A stretch of 64,000 nucleotides of DNA from Symbiodinium kawagutii (GCA_009767595.1 VSDK01001740.1:192379-256378); one strand, 5' to 3'. Positions 53,766 through 55,975 are shown, numbered from the stretch's first letter. Made by a program: numbers and translations. Notes: generated by a model from the letters alone, not told the origin.

Positions 53766-55975
53766 GGAGAACCCATTTTGAATCACATGCATGATCAGTA
53801 TTACTTGGGGAGAAATATAGAAGATTTCATATCTTCAAGCATTGTAGCAATTGTGTATGGAAAACGCTGGTACCCTGTTGCCAACATGAACCATCCAACA
53901 TGAACCATCCGATTGCAATCCAATTCAGCAAGCCAGAGGCTAATCATCGGTCCACATATGAGGTCCACATATGGTTGCCTGCTGAGTTTTCGTGAGCTGG
54001 GTCTTAGAATTCCTATTTAGGAGGATTTCAAACCTGTATCTGTGGATAGCCACTGTTCTACTCGTGGTTCTAAATCAATCTGACTAGCAGTCAAGTTTTT
54101 CCCCGATCATGCCATCAAAGGGGCTATCAAGGGGCTAGGTTCAAATGGGTATGTGCCAAAATAGTGGTACACCCAACACGAATGGTTTCTTAGTAAAATG
54201 ATAATTTTTTGGTGGGGCCCATTGGTTACCCGTCATGGCTTGGCACAATCATCATCAACCATTATAACCATATCTAAGCAGTATTAACCATAATCAACCA
54301 TTCATAAATCACAATCATCAAATACTCATCATAAATTGTTGGTTATACCTATGGTTAATCAACTATTGGTTATTAACTATCACGCATGATTAATATTAGT
54401 GGTTGTAACCATTGGTTGGTTGGTTGATCAACTGGCTGCGGGTCAAAACCCCATACCCCTGGTTCCCCTATCATTAACCATTGTTTCCCTTATTGTTGTT
54501 GGTCATTATCCCCTATGAAATTGGTTGGTTAACTGCTTGACCCATGGCCATATAGCTAGTATACTCCGTATTATTGTTGATTATACCCTATGATTAACCA
54601 TTATTGATGGCTATAACCATTGTTGTTGGTGAACTGCTTGACCCAGCTCGCCAACGACCCATAGCCTCCCAACTTGCTGCGCCCGGAAACACATCGCCAC
54701 CCAACTCCTCGCTGTCCAAGTCCTGGAACCCCCGTGGCTTGTTTCGCCGCACCAACGAAGCTCCGTGCACCGAAAGTTGATGGTTAAAGTGGTTAATAAT
54801 CTGGTTATAAGTGGTTAATGGTGGTCAATAGTGGTTAAAGTTGGTCAACACTGGTTATAGTACTAATTCATGATGGTTTATAAGGATCAATAGTGGTTAA
54901 TAGTGGTCAAAACTGGCAATACTGGAGAATAGTGGTTAGTAGTGGTTAATAATCTGGTCAACAAGGGTTTTAGGAATGATTGATAGTGGTTAATACCTTA
55001 ATATTTCATGGTAAATGGTAAATGGTAAAAAACGATGGTTACTAACTATGGTACGTAGTAATGGTTAATGATGGTTAATAGCTTTATATTCTGGTTATAG
55101 TGGTTATGGCTGTAAATAGATAGTGGTTAATGGCTTTAGAGTATGCTTATGGTAAGAATGGAGCATGGTACACCACTGGTAAACCATGACAAATAGTTGT
55201 GGTTAATTAGTAGTAATAGTCATGGTCGCGAATGGCTAGTGATAATAGTGGTCAGTCAATAGTAGTTCACCAGCTAATCGTGTTTCATAGTTGTGGTTCA
55301 AGTAGCATTTAAAAGTAGCAGTACTGGTTAGTGGCTAGTTATAGTAATAAGCTAATAACCCATGGCAAATAGTAAATCACAATGGTTAATTAATAGCCAT
55401 GGGCCGTGGCGAAGAGTCATGTTGAATAGCAATGGTTAGTGATTAAGTTTGGAATTTGTCATGGTGAATAGTGGCTCATACTCATACCACATAACTATTG
55501 AAATTACTATCGTTCTAGCAATGCTAAGTAACAATGGTTGATAATTAACATGGTGAAGAATGCATCGCGAAATAACCATGGTTATAAACTTGTGAGTAGT
55601 AATGGTGATAGTGGTTAGTGACCTTGGGTCATTACTGTTAACCATGGTAACAGTCATGATGAATAGCAATGCTTGGTAGGAGTTAAGTGGGATATCATAA
55701 TGAATCGGTGGGTGATGGTGAATAGTAATGGTTTGCAATAGCTCAGTAATGTTAAATGATCAAAGGTTAGCCATGATTGATGATTCGTAAGATTTTTAGG
55801 CTTCATGAAAAATCATCAAACATCCCTAGCGCTTCGTGGTGGGTTACTCATCCATCCCCAGGAGTCACGAAATGGCCAAAGAGCTCAAATGTCATGGTGA
55901 AGATGTGCTGGACTGCTGTTCCAACATCAACCCCATGTCCTGGTCACTGAAGCTCAACTGTGACACAGATCCGTC
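1081..55975 (-). CDS. Giant multi-exon gene of tandem FN3-like modules (partial at both ends)
   Basis: Exon order 5' to 3' runs from high to low coordinates; the 50 exons are listed separately. Seen in sequence: eleven copies of an acidic DLDxxELGG-type motif, each followed by TLTW-, VYLAED-, VPVGTN-, VPADTP-, HLLVYT- and EQTTP-type motifs in the same order, with compatible codon phases. The W in LTW, the Y of VTxY and the final VYxxSS strand resemble fibronectin type III folds; this is family-level inference and the function is unknown. Such arrays usually sit in large extracellular or adhesion proteins. No signal peptide, membrane segment, start or stop codon lies inside the window. Coding exons are GC-rich and introns AT-rich. 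At least one exon is missing from the model, between 46,047 and 40,240. It could also be two or more adjacent genes of the same family, but the unbroken module order argues for one. Confidence 0.8.
1240..2060. repeat. Degenerate ATAGGGGATTATAATGAT-type repeats
   Basis: Intron sequence built of variants of a 20-30 base AT-rich unit with a constant ATAGGGGAT core. No coding signal is seen. Confidence 0.7.
2061..2166. repeat. GATA microsatellite
   Basis: About thirteen GATA units at 2,061-2,116, then a short interruption and a second imperfect run to 2,166. Confidence 0.9.
2450..2528 (-). CDS. FN3-array exon 49 (SVTALSFTDQDADVDEIG)
   Basis: Reads VEFYDNFASVTALSF then TDQDADVDEIG plus one base. 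AG|G acceptor, GT donor. Confidence 0.9.
3051..3111 (-). CDS. FN3-array exon 48 (FTHINVFAESSLALATTPYA)
   Basis: Reads FTHINVFAESSLALATTPYA. AG|G acceptor; a GC donor restores phase 0 for exon 49. A GT donor at 3,015 would break the phase. Confidence 0.85.
3738..3800. repeat. CAA then AGC trinucleotide microsatellites
   Basis: Two adjacent runs, CAA (3,738-3,761) and AGC (3,770-3,800). They create long false reading frames on both strands. Confidence 0.9.
3919..3993 (-). CDS. FN3-array exon 47 (ANSFHIPAETPIQT)
   Basis: Reads SLLGYATGPLANSFHIPAET then PIQT, with one base leading and two trailing. AG|G acceptor, GC donor. Confidence 0.87.
4615..4657 (-). CDS. FN3-array exon 46 (43-nt exon YAVFLAEDTIGTN)
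   Basis: Reads YAVFLAEDTIGTN with two bases at each side. AG|G acceptor, GC donor. The join with exon 47 gives GTNR-SLLGYATG. Confidence 0.88.
5086..5167 (-). CDS. FN3-array exon 45 (DLDEGELGGLVQWRVAGD)
   Basis: Reads DLDEGELGGLVQWRVAGD then VAEVIRALE plus one base. AG|G acceptor, GC donor. Confidence 0.92.
5175..6990. repeat. Long degenerate ATGGTTAA-type repeat tract
   Basis: Intron between FN3-array exons 44 and 45. Almost the whole tract consists of variants of AGATGGTTAAC and TGATGGTT with no fixed period. No gene is seen. Confidence 0.7.
7069..7156 (-). CDS. FN3-array exon 44 (SSLAEMTTP to VSNVSFVDQ)
   Basis: Reads SSLAEMTTPAFVKLEDADG then LVSNVSFVDQ. AG|G acceptor, GA donor. Spans a module border. 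Confidence 0.92.
7978..8014. repeat. Half copy of palindromic element A
   Basis: Only the right arm (GGGGGTCCCTACTGTGAGAA and ACCACC) is recognisable. Confidence 0.5.
8285..8340 (-). CDS. FN3-array exon 43 (DIPPETPQVPHEYLLVYS)
   Basis: Reads DIPPETPQVPHEYLLVYS plus two bases. AG|G acceptor, GC donor. It joins GTNKL upstream and SSLAEMTTP downstream, exactly in module order. Confidence 0.92.
9402..9461 (-). CDS. FN3-array exon 42 (GRSELGVVPFGTNKL)
   Basis: Twenty codons, GSAGLGRSELGVVPFGTNKL. AG|G acceptor, GA donor, phase 0 on both sides. Confidence 0.9.
9727..9856. repeat. Palindromic element B, copy 1
   Basis: Ends TATGGCGAGCTGGGTCAA and TTTCGACCCACTGCCAT are inverted; the middle holds the family signature GGTTAATGATAGGGGAACCA. 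Confidence 0.7.
10212..10279 (-). CDS. FN3-array exon 41 (IAIWDPPADTSLVLSYNVFF)
   Basis: Reads IAIWDPPADTSLVLSYNVFF then AE. AG|G acceptor. A GC donor after GAG gives the best module length; a GT donor 18 bases further, at 10,194, is also in phase. Confidence 0.88.
10621..10745. repeat. Palindromic element A, copy 1
   Basis: Inverted ends TGGTGGTTTCTCAAGCC and TTTGAGAAACCACCA flank about 90 bases. Confidence 0.75.
10980..11011. other. Assembly gap of 32 N
   Basis: Very GC-rich sequence on both sides (CCCGGGGCCGCGCCCCC to its right). The gap falls within an intron of the FN3-array gene. Confidence 0.95.
11975..12031 (-). CDS. FN3-array exon 40 (IVGNLTYIGQDLDLGELG)
   Basis: Reads IVGNLTYIGQDLDLGELG plus one base. 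AG|G acceptor, GA donor. The join with exon 41 is ELG-GIAIWDPP. Confidence 0.9.
12032..12759. other. Intron without recognised features
   Basis: Between FN3-array exons 39 and 40; only short ATGGTTGG-like repeats are seen. Confidence 0.5.
12760..12815 (-). CDS. FN3-array exon 39 (SNFTEQTTPVVFSFYDTN)
   Basis: Reads SNFTEQTTPVVFSFYDTN with one base at each side. AG|G acceptor, GC donor. Confidence 0.88.
13972..14024 (-). CDS. FN3-array exon 38 (GKHLLIYT)
   Basis: Reads VGCSSSQCTGKHLLIYT plus two bases. AG|G acceptor, GC donor. The join with exon 39 gives LLIYTQ-SNFTEQTTP. Confidence 0.85.
14744..14811 (-). CDS. FN3-array exon 37 (GRAELATAPQGQHETNISAD)
   Basis: Reads GRAELATAPQGQHETNISAD then SQ. 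AG|G acceptor, GT donor, ends in phase 0. It corresponds to RSELGxVPVGTN...VPAD. Confidence 0.8.
14836..14935. repeat. Palindromic element A, copy 2
   Basis: Degraded copy with a right arm GGGGGTCCTATTTTGAGAAA, 25 bases upstream (in gene direction) of FN3-array exon 37. Confidence 0.65.
14991..15112. repeat. Palindromic element B, copy 2
   Basis: Contains CCCCCTGGTTCCCCCATCAC and ends GGTTGGTTAACTGCTTGACC; orientation opposite to copy 1. Confidence 0.65.
15399..15435 (-). CDS. FN3-array exon 36 (37-nt microexon VLQYVVYLSDGT)
   Basis: Reads VLQYVVYLSDGT plus one base. AG|G acceptor, GT donor. Confidence 0.85.
15737..15836 (-). CDS. FN3-array exon 35 (FASVDNISFTDFDLD to WDKPLDESK)
   Basis: Reads FASVDNISFTDFDLDFGD then IGGTVFWDKPLDESK. 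AG|G acceptor, GC donor, ends in phase 0. Near-consensus module start. Confidence 0.93.
16758..16838 (-). CDS. FN3-array exon 34 (YLEIVSVSSLAEQSNP)
   Basis: Reads SHGYLEIVSVSSLAEQSNP then VVLPVND. Acceptor AG|A, GT donor. HLLVYT and EQTTP parts are in one exon. Confidence 0.88.
16839..17640. other. Intron of degenerate AT-rich repeats
   Basis: Variants of TTAGTTAATGATGATT and GGTTAATGATGG; nothing else is recognised. Confidence 0.5.
17701..17820. repeat. Palindromic element B, copy 3
   Basis: Full copy: TATGGCTGTGGGTCAAAACC to CATTGACCCATAGCCATA. Confidence 0.8.
17917..17973 (-). CDS. FN3-array exon 33 (FGSDVAVGVNSMEL)
   Basis: Reads FGSDVAVGVNSMELYNFP. AG|G acceptor, GC donor inside the Thr codon that follows. 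Confidence 0.82.
18386..18416 (-). CDS. FN3-array exon 32 (31-nt microexon VYGNSGGTK)
   Basis: Reads VYGNSGGTK with two bases at each side. AG|G acceptor, GC donor. The joins give VQVYR-VYGNSGGTK and GGTKV-FGSDVAVG, as expected from VYLAED. Confidence 0.72.
18458..18560. repeat. Palindromic element A, copy 3
   Basis: Well-preserved arms, TTCCTCAAAATAGGGGACCC and GGGTCCCCTATTTTGAGAAA. Confidence 0.85.
19186..19309. repeat. Palindromic element B, copy 4
   Basis: Full copy, ends TATGGCTGTGGGTCAAAACC and CTGCTTGACCCATAGCCA. Confidence 0.8.
19843..20043. repeat. Element A copy 4 followed by a partial element B
   Basis: Element A at 19,843-19,948 (arms GGTGGTTTCTCCAAATACGG and CCCCTTATTTTGAGAAACCA), then a partial B from about 19,957 ending TGATTGACCCAGAGCCATAT. 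Confidence 0.75.
20173..20250 (-). CDS. FN3-array exon 31 (DLDADEMGGIITWTEPPD)
   Basis: Reads DLDADEMGGIITWTEPPD then TSLVQVY, with split codons at both ends. Acceptor AG|T, GT donor. Joined to exon 30 it gives CDD-LDLDADEMGG. Confidence 0.9.
20891..20935. repeat. Half copy of element A
   Basis: Left arm only: ATGGTGGTGTCTCAAGCCAC then GGGGTACCCC. The rest of this 1.2-kb intron shows no feature. Confidence 0.45.
21480..21564 (-). CDS. FN3-array exon 30 (YEQSTP to ASVSNVQCDD)
   Basis: Reads FSIYEQSTPTIID then LVDSVASVSNVQCDD plus one base. GT donor. Acceptor AG|T. The VDSVASVSNV stretch is near consensus. Confidence 0.92.
21694..21831. repeat. CAA and CGACAA microsatellite
   Basis: Long CAA run ending in CGACAA units. 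It yields poly-T, poly-Q, poly-V and poly-C frames that are not genes. Confidence 0.95.
22311..22408. repeat. Palindromic element D, copy 1
   Basis: Inverted ends TGGTTGGTGGTTTCAAA and GTTTGAAACCACCAATCA around CCAACCATTTGTTAATGATT. Confidence 0.75.
23176..23345. repeat. 75-bp tandem duplication
   Basis: ACCAAGAAAT recurs at 23,181, 23,256 and 23,331; the units share GGAAAGCAGTCAGTTGACAA. The copies are nearly identical, so the duplication is recent. No coding role is evident. Confidence 0.9.
23649..23666. other. Assembly gap of 18 N
   Basis: Within the intron between FN3-array exons 29 and 30. Confidence 0.95.
23896..25296. other. Intron stretch with two half copies of element A
   Basis: Right arms of element A at 23,896-23,932 (GGGGGTACCCCTATTTTGAG) and 25,262-25,296 (CTTGAGAAAC). 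Between them is AT-rich sequence and no convincing exon. Confidence 0.5.
25558..25611 (-). CDS. FN3-array exon 29 (AVPSHLVFSVG)
   Basis: Eighteen codons, EGSNKQRAVPSHLVFSVG. AG|G acceptor, GC donor. Phase 0 into exon 30, giving the normal spacing from HLVF to EQSTP. Confidence 0.78.
26225..26287 (-). CDS. FN3-array exon 28 (WPVGPLHPAVFIP)
   Basis: Reads HRKRVASTWPVG then PLHPAVFIP. The acceptor is AG|C and the donor GA. The WPVG...VFIP core aligns with VPVG...VPA, but the 5' end is a best guess. Confidence 0.6.
26493..26590. repeat. Palindromic element A, copy 5
   Basis: Ends ATGGTTTCTCAAGCCATATG and TTCAAGAAACCACCAT; the centre has diverged. Confidence 0.6.
26864..26896 (-). CDS. FN3-array exon 27 (VTRYRVYFGGS)
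   Basis: Eleven codons, VTRYRVYFGGS. AG|G acceptor. A GC donor after AGC keeps phase 0. VTRYRVY is an exact match to the module pattern. Confidence 0.8.
26990..27460. repeat. Degenerate AATAGTGGTTAA-type repeats
   Basis: Intron between FN3-array exons 26 and 27; repeated AGTGGTTAATAGT variants, no gene. Confidence 0.6.
27948..27992 (-). CDS. FN3-array exon 26 (VAGTVEWIQPTDNAQ)
   Basis: Fifteen codons, VAGTVEWIQPTDNAQ, the LTWxPPAD part. AG|G acceptor, GC donor. Confidence 0.85.
28562..28606 (-). CDS. FN3-array exon 25 (VSSLTFIDLDLDEGE)
   Basis: Fifteen codons, VSSLTFIDLDLDEGE. AG|G acceptor, GC donor. Phase 0 into exon 26. Confidence 0.9.
28689..28802. repeat. Palindromic element A, copy 6
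   Basis: Best-preserved copy: GGGTGTTTCTCAAAATAGGG and CCCTATTTTGAGAAACACCC are exact reverse complements. It could fold into one long hairpin. Confidence 0.9.
29899..29970 (-). CDS. FN3-array exon 24 (VVTYSSLTEQSQP)
   Basis: Reads VVTYSSLTEQSQPTYLEM then SDTISS. AG|G acceptor, GT donor, phase 0 into VSSLTFIDLD of exon 25. Confidence 0.88.
30661..30699 (-). CDS. FN3-array exon 23 (VNVTGGFNYSYLQ)
   Basis: Thirteen codons, VNVTGGFNYSYLQ, matching the stretch before HLLVYT. AG|G acceptor, GT donor, phase 0. A longer open frame surrounds it, but only this part fits the module. Confidence 0.72.
30983..31065 (-). CDS. FN3-array exon 22 (SELEQIQIGEDLATSATQQ)
   Basis: Reads SELEQIQIGEDLATSATQQ then TMPEDTDK, the RSxxGEDVPVGTNQ plus VPADT region. 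AG|G acceptor, GC donor, ends in phase 0. Confidence 0.82.
31760..31847 (-). CDS. FN3-array exon 21 (FGGTIQWTPP to VYISSASSNA)
   Basis: Reads FGGTIQWTPPSHAQLVG then LRVYISSASSNA plus one base. Acceptor AG|T, GC donor. Confidence 0.88.
32332..32460. repeat. Palindromic element B, copy 5
   Basis: TATGGCTATGGGTCAAAGCC to TACTATTGACCCATAGCC with CTGGTTCCCGACTATTAACC inside. Confidence 0.8.
32538..32555 (-). CDS. FN3-array exon 20 (18-nt microexon DLDDLQ)
   Basis: Six codons, DLDDLQ, between AG|G and a GT donor. It supplies the acidic motif otherwise missing between FIDQ of exon 19 and FGGTIQW of exon 21. Phase 0 on both sides. Confidence 0.7.
32855..32972 (-). CDS. FN3-array exon 19 (YTHVLIHS to SVSNLQFIDQ)
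   Basis: Reads TYTHVLIHSLSATTEQRTP then TTLLLVDSIASVSNLQFIDQ. AG|G acceptor, GA donor. It spans the module border, which shows directly that modules are joined in tandem. Confidence 0.92.
33285..33324 (-). CDS. FN3-array exon 18 (NNYFTVPVDTPL)
   Basis: 40 nt. Reads NNYFTVPVDTPL with two bases at each side. AG|G acceptor, GA donor. The junction with exon 19 gives DTPLS-TYTHVLIHS. Confidence 0.88.
33440..33500. repeat. Partial element A
   Basis: Right arm GGGTACCCCTATTTTGAGAA; the left arm is absent. Confidence 0.55.
33780..33825 (-). CDS. FN3-array exon 17 (DGNGTNKTLLGEQVK)
   Basis: Reads DGNGTNKTLLGEQVK plus one base. AG|G acceptor, GC donor. It follows YLAE of exon 16 directly (YLAE-DGNGTNK). 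Confidence 0.85.
34144..34248. repeat. Palindromic element A, copy 7
   Basis: Near-perfect copy, arms TGGTGGTTTCTCAAAATAGG and CCTATTTTGAGAAACCACCA. Confidence 0.9.
34857..34976 (-). CDS. FN3-array exon 16 (complete N half of a module)
   Basis: Longest exon: 40 codons spanning ASALAFTDQDLDAEELGG, TLTWQAPEVTLTVT and GYRLYLAE. AG|G acceptor, GC donor, phase 0. Other modules split this stretch over two to four exons. Confidence 0.93.
35557..35652 (-). CDS. FN3-array exon 15 (GFTHFVVYTRSSFVKQSTP)
   Basis: Reads GFTHFVVYTRSSFVKQSTP and continues NSLSFAEATAKYQ. AG|G acceptor. GC donors occur after GAA, ACG and CAG; the last gives the stated end, but an earlier one is possible. Confidence 0.85.
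35708..36029. repeat. Cluster of nested element B copies
   Basis: GTGGCTATGGGTCAA starts at 35,708, 35,803 and 35,910; only the last has its partner end GTTTGACCCACTGCCATAT. Looks like repeated insertion or internal duplication. Confidence 0.7.
36714..36737 (-). CDS. FN3-array exon 14 (24-nt microexon IVDSDAYG)
   Basis: Eight codons, IVDSDAYG, equivalent in place and length to VPADTPLG. Acceptor AG|A, GC donor, phase 0. Assigned mainly because it restores exact module length between exons 13 and 15. Confidence 0.55.
37571..37651 (-). CDS. FN3-array exon 13 (VVYIATDAMG to PVGTNSLE)
   Basis: Reads VVYIATDAMGTGKS then YLGESPVGTNSLE. AG|G acceptor, GC donor, phase 0. One of the best-conserved exons, with no deviation from module spacing. 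Confidence 0.92.
38061..38185. repeat. CCACTA and CAT microsatellites
   Basis: CCACTA units (38,061-38,110) followed by about 20 CAT units; source of false poly-H, poly-D and poly-M frames. Confidence 0.95.
38213..38272 (-). CDS. FN3-array exon 12 (VVNGSLVWIEPAD)
   Basis: Reads VVNGSLVWIEPADLHCLETY. AG|G acceptor, GT donor, phase 0. Joined to exon 13 it gives LETY-VVYIATDAMG. It lies 28 bp from a long CAT microsatellite. Confidence 0.88.
39644..39700 (-). CDS. FN3-array exon 11 (TVGTIDFVGTDLNMD)
   Basis: Reads DHNATVGTIDFVGTDLNMD, equal to SVSNVSFTDTDLD. AG|G acceptor, GT donor, phase 0 on both sides. Confidence 0.85.
40150..40239 (-). CDS. FN3-array exon 10 (WLVYSSSSLVEQSTP)
   Basis: Thirty codons including LTEWLVYSSSSLVEQSTP and ATVAIE. 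AG|G acceptor, GA donor, phase 0. Here the HLLVYT and EQTTP parts share one exon, although most modules split them. Confidence 0.88.
41176..42174 (-). CDS. LRR_5 (BspA-like) leucine-rich repeat protein, single exon
   Basis: An uninterrupted 332-codon frame. ATG at 42,174 opens it; ATG at 42,114 (MMSLRRGHP) is an alternative that puts a hydrophobic segment, AAAVLVSAVLAWYNGF, close to the N-terminus as a signal or anchor. Residues 92-321 are ten 23-residue repeats of the form TIPDSVTHIGEKAFFGCTSL, the LRR_5/BspA family signature; these proteins usually bind ligands or surfaces. The exact role is unknown. Two adjacent repeats are duplicated as a 138-bp block (41,499-41,587 and 41,637-41,725 are identical). 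It lies inside an intron of the FN3-array gene on the same strand and has no intron of its own, so it may be a retrocopy. The TAG stop and short Ser/Thr tail look intact. Confidence 0.85.
   Translation of the reverse strand: MSHSNNGSAGCGVHFRWAVDMMSLRRGHPTRWLRAAAVLVSAVLAWYNGFPGICMISPRGMIKFDKKVFLFQNLDRNDCNFRPDLEFKNFNIPDSVTHIGRGAFRKCSSLESLTLPDSVTHIGEKAFFGCHSLKSLTIPDSVTLIDDFTFYECTSLKSLTIPDSVYYIGECSFLGCTSLETLTIADSVREIDVCAFYECTSLKSLTIPDSVYYIGECSFLGCTSLETLTIADSVREIGDYAFCRCTSLESLTIPDSVTHIGCSTFQGCTSLTSLTIPNSVTHIGEKAFFGCTSLKSLTIPDSVTHIGEKAFFGCSLLQQIESTCKGQHSSTS
42207..42276. repeat. 14-bp tandem repeat upstream of the LRR gene
   Basis: Four and a half copies of GACTCAAATGGAAT, starting 33 bases before the LRR start codon. 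A related GGAATGACTCAAAGGAATGG overlaps the start region. Confidence 0.9.
43084..43500. other. Intron stretch with a degraded element B
   Basis: GTGTGGTCAAAACCCTGTACC at about 43,230 to GGTTGTGACCCATCC at 43,326 resembles element B. A GA run lies at 43,117-43,129. No gene seen. Confidence 0.45.
43488..43562. repeat. 17-bp tandem repeat
   Basis: Four copies of CATGACTTGCTCAACAT, the last slightly changed. Confidence 0.9.
43672..43764. repeat. Palindromic element D, copy 2
   Basis: CTGGTTGGTGGTTGAACCAC to TTTGAAACCACCAACCAG, with GCTTGTCAACCAACCATGTG inside. Confidence 0.8.
44248..44349. repeat. Palindromic element D, copy 3
   Basis: CTGGTTGGTGGTTGAACCAT to CCTTGAACCCACCAACCAG. Confidence 0.8.
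44628..44743. repeat. Palindromic element B, copy 6
   Basis: Full copy: TTGGCTGTGGGTCAAAACCC to TATTGACCCATAGCCAT. Confidence 0.85.
44805..44814. other. Assembly gap of 10 N
   Basis: Interrupts a GC-rich coding-like block that may contain the missing FN3-array exon. Confidence 0.95.
44815..44913 (-). CDS. Unresolved coding-like block beside an assembly gap
   Basis: After AG|G, 33 codons are open up to the run of Ns: AGGCDGYADAASGAPYVV then GVQDTKSGWCRSRYA. The DGYA...VVGV.D...YA pattern weakly recalls kexin-type subtilases near the active-site Ser. A shifted frame contains RLVPFALR, which could instead be the missing VPVGTN-type piece of the FN3 array. The gap prevents a decision. It lies in the interval where the model lacks an exon. 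Confidence 0.35.
45000..45095. repeat. Imperfect CAACCAACGACCAT repeats
   Basis: Four to five degenerate copies of ACCAACGACCATCRATCAAC. Confidence 0.7.
46048..46083 (-). CDS. FN3-array exon 9 (VTNYLVYLAMTA)
   Basis: Reads VTNYLVYLAMTA. AG|G acceptor and GT donor; a GC donor one codon earlier is also possible. The following VPVGTN exon of this module was not found. Confidence 0.8.
46468..46539. repeat. Perfect 22-bp inverted repeat (hairpin)
   Basis: Bases 46,468-46,489 and 46,518-46,539 are exact reverse complements (TAATGTTGGTTTCTGATTAG core), with a 28-base loop. On the minus strand it sits at the 3' end of a candidate small gene; the first arm in that direction includes its TAA. Confidence 0.9.
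46537..46891 (-). CDS. Candidate small secreted protein, two exons
   Basis: Exon 1 (46,891-46,790) begins MKMICLVLLVVICHSLPRCS, a good signal peptide, and continues through ICPHCPYNE. A 43-base interval (46,789-46,747) starts GTATGT and ends CTAG. Exon 2 (46,746-46,537) reads on in phase 0 with RFSFEHLKALAEGMRRKGQ and ends DSIGG-TAA, for about 103 residues. Not recognised as a known family. The intron is far shorter than others here, so both the splice and the gene are tentative. It lies beside the other small secreted gene within the same intron of the FN3-array gene. Confidence 0.4.
47014..47391 (-). CDS. Small secreted cysteine-rich protein
   Basis: 125 codons from ATG at 47,391, or 105 from ATG at 47,331. 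The second start is preferred because it gives a textbook signal peptide, MKLAVKSILVSALVCLAMSV followed by LQGCGA. The mature part has eight Cys (in TCDGAQVTTC, DACQKA, VTCAQNARCC, VSCNATINC) and three possible N-glycosylation contexts are limited to NATIN/NCTD. No known family was recognised; such Cys-rich secreted proteins are common lineage-specific genes in protists. It has no intron and ends at TAA. It is nested between FN3-array exons 8 and 9 on the same strand. Confidence 0.7.
   Translation of the reverse strand: MKRSFGSNPDHLRFRGVTPVMKLAVKSILVSALVCLAMSVLQGCGAAEEDTTTAAHTCDGAQVTTCPSDLASVTDACQKAIDLVTCAQNARCCTELAGTISAWVDTAGLDTRVSCNATINCTDVD
47856..47893 (-). CDS. FN3-array exon 8 (GILTWEPPSDVTE)
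   Basis: 38 nt. Reads ILTWEPPSDVTE after a split Gly codon. AG|G acceptor, GC donor, phase 0 into exon 9. The ILTWEPP core is the clearest FN3-like strand in the window. Confidence 0.88.
47987..48038 (-). CDS. FN3-array exon 7 (VVNLTFPECDLDAYELG)
   Basis: Reads VVNLTFPECDLDAYELG plus one base. AG|G acceptor, GA donor. Joined to exon 8 it yields ELG-GILTWEPP, a canonical junction between the acidic motif and the LTW strand. Confidence 0.88.
48129..48260. repeat. Short inverted and direct repeats
   Basis: CCTAGTGAAGACAT at 48,129 and its reverse complement at 48,195 flank one copy of AGGGACAAATGGTGGTACT; a second direct copy lies at about 48,242. Confidence 0.75.
48531..48642. repeat. Palindromic element A, copy 8
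   Basis: TGGTGGCTTCTCAAAATAGC and CCCTTATTTTGAAGAAACAC arms. Confidence 0.75.
49119..49230. repeat. Palindromic element A, copy 9
   Basis: Left arm GGTGGCTTCTCAATATAGGG, right arm degraded (GGCTTGAGAAAACACC). Confidence 0.7.
49285..49454. repeat. Palindromic element D, copy 4
   Basis: Longer copy (about 170 bp): AGTTGGTGGTTGAACCACCC to CTAAAACCACCAGCC; the centre appears to carry extra sequence. Confidence 0.6.
49516..49575 (-). CDS. FN3-array exon 6 (QTTPVALLIDD)
   Basis: Reads CCSQAQTTPVALLIDDADGT, equivalent to SSLAEQTTP plus the D-rich linker. GT donor, phase 0. The acceptor is AG|T here, so the start is less certain than the TTPVALLIDD core. Confidence 0.7.
50138..50245. repeat. Palindromic element A, copy 10
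   Basis: Divergent copy recognised by TCAAATCATCCATGATTAAG and GATAAACCAACCATTT in the centre. Confidence 0.6.
50310..50372 (-). CDS. FN3-array exon 5 (LPPETALANFRYLTVYS)
   Basis: Reads VALPPETALANF then RYLTVYSIS, equal to the VPADTPL...HLLVYT part. AG|G acceptor. A GA donor after codon 21 is the best fit, but the exact 3' end is uncertain by a codon. Confidence 0.75.
50439..50550. repeat. CAA and ACAATG microsatellites
   Basis: CAA units then ACAATG/ACAACA units, close to FN3-array exon 5. Confidence 0.9.
51332..51445. repeat. Palindromic element A, copy 11
   Basis: AATGGTGGTTTCTTGAAATG and GCTATTGAGAAACCACGAT arms, GGGGGTACCCCC internal to both. Confidence 0.75.
51697..51813. repeat. 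Palindromic element A, copy 12
   Basis: ATGGTGGTTTCTCAAGCCAT and AGGTCGAAACCACCAT arms. A further right half-arm lies at 51,893-51,916. Confidence 0.75.
51987..52060 (-). CDS. FN3-array exon 4 (VYLSTDAPG to VGTNT)
   Basis: Reads VYLSTDAPGSIQ then SQIDTATVGTNT. AG|G acceptor, GC donor, ends in phase 0. The VYL and VGTN motifs fall at their usual spacing. Confidence 0.85.
53035..53170. repeat. TAAAACCCTA-type 10-bp tandem repeat
   Basis: Degenerate 10-11 base units (ATAAAACCCT). It resembles, but is not, the CCCTAAA telomere repeat. Confidence 0.8.
53259..53305 (-). CDS. FN3-array exon 3 (LWQPP strand)
   Basis: Reads LWQPPALLDGRVQSY, one base leading and one trailing. AG|G acceptor, GC donor. 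The junction with exon 4 gives VQSYSVYLSTDAPG, matching the VTxYxVYLAED part of other modules. Confidence 0.75.
53355..53450. repeat. AT/ATAC-rich low-complexity tract
   Basis: ATATACATATATATAT-type sequence with no other content. Confidence 0.85.
53672..53764. repeat. GAT microsatellite
   Basis: About 30 GAT units with one GGTGGT interruption; the source of poly-D, poly-M and poly-H frames. Confidence 0.95.
54433..54552. repeat. Palindromic element B, copy 7
   Basis: TGGCTGCGGGTCAAAACCCC to CTGCTTGACCCATGGCCATA, full copy. Confidence 0.8.
54691..54722 (-). CDS. FN3-array exon 2 (DLDSEELGG)
   Basis: 32 nt. Reads DLDSEELGGD plus two bases of the next codon. Follows AG|G and ends at a GT donor. 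With exon 3 it gives ELGGDVLWQPP. Confidence 0.75.
54780..55740. repeat. Degenerate TAGTGGTTAA-type repeat tract
   Basis: Intron between FN3-array exons 1 and 2, nearly all variants of AATAGTGGTTAATGGT; no gene seen. Confidence 0.7.
55940..55975 (-). CDS. FN3-array exon 1 (SVSNVSF-type strand)
   Basis: Reads DGSVSQLSFSDQ. It follows AG|G, ends before a GA donor in phase 0, and joins exon 2 to give SFSDQ-DLDSEELGG, the module signature. It is the most upstream exon found; earlier exons must lie beyond the LINE. Confidence 0.75.

Noticed and set aside
53481..53903. Frames with poly-H, poly-D and poly-M
   Set aside because: Readings of the GAT microsatellite.
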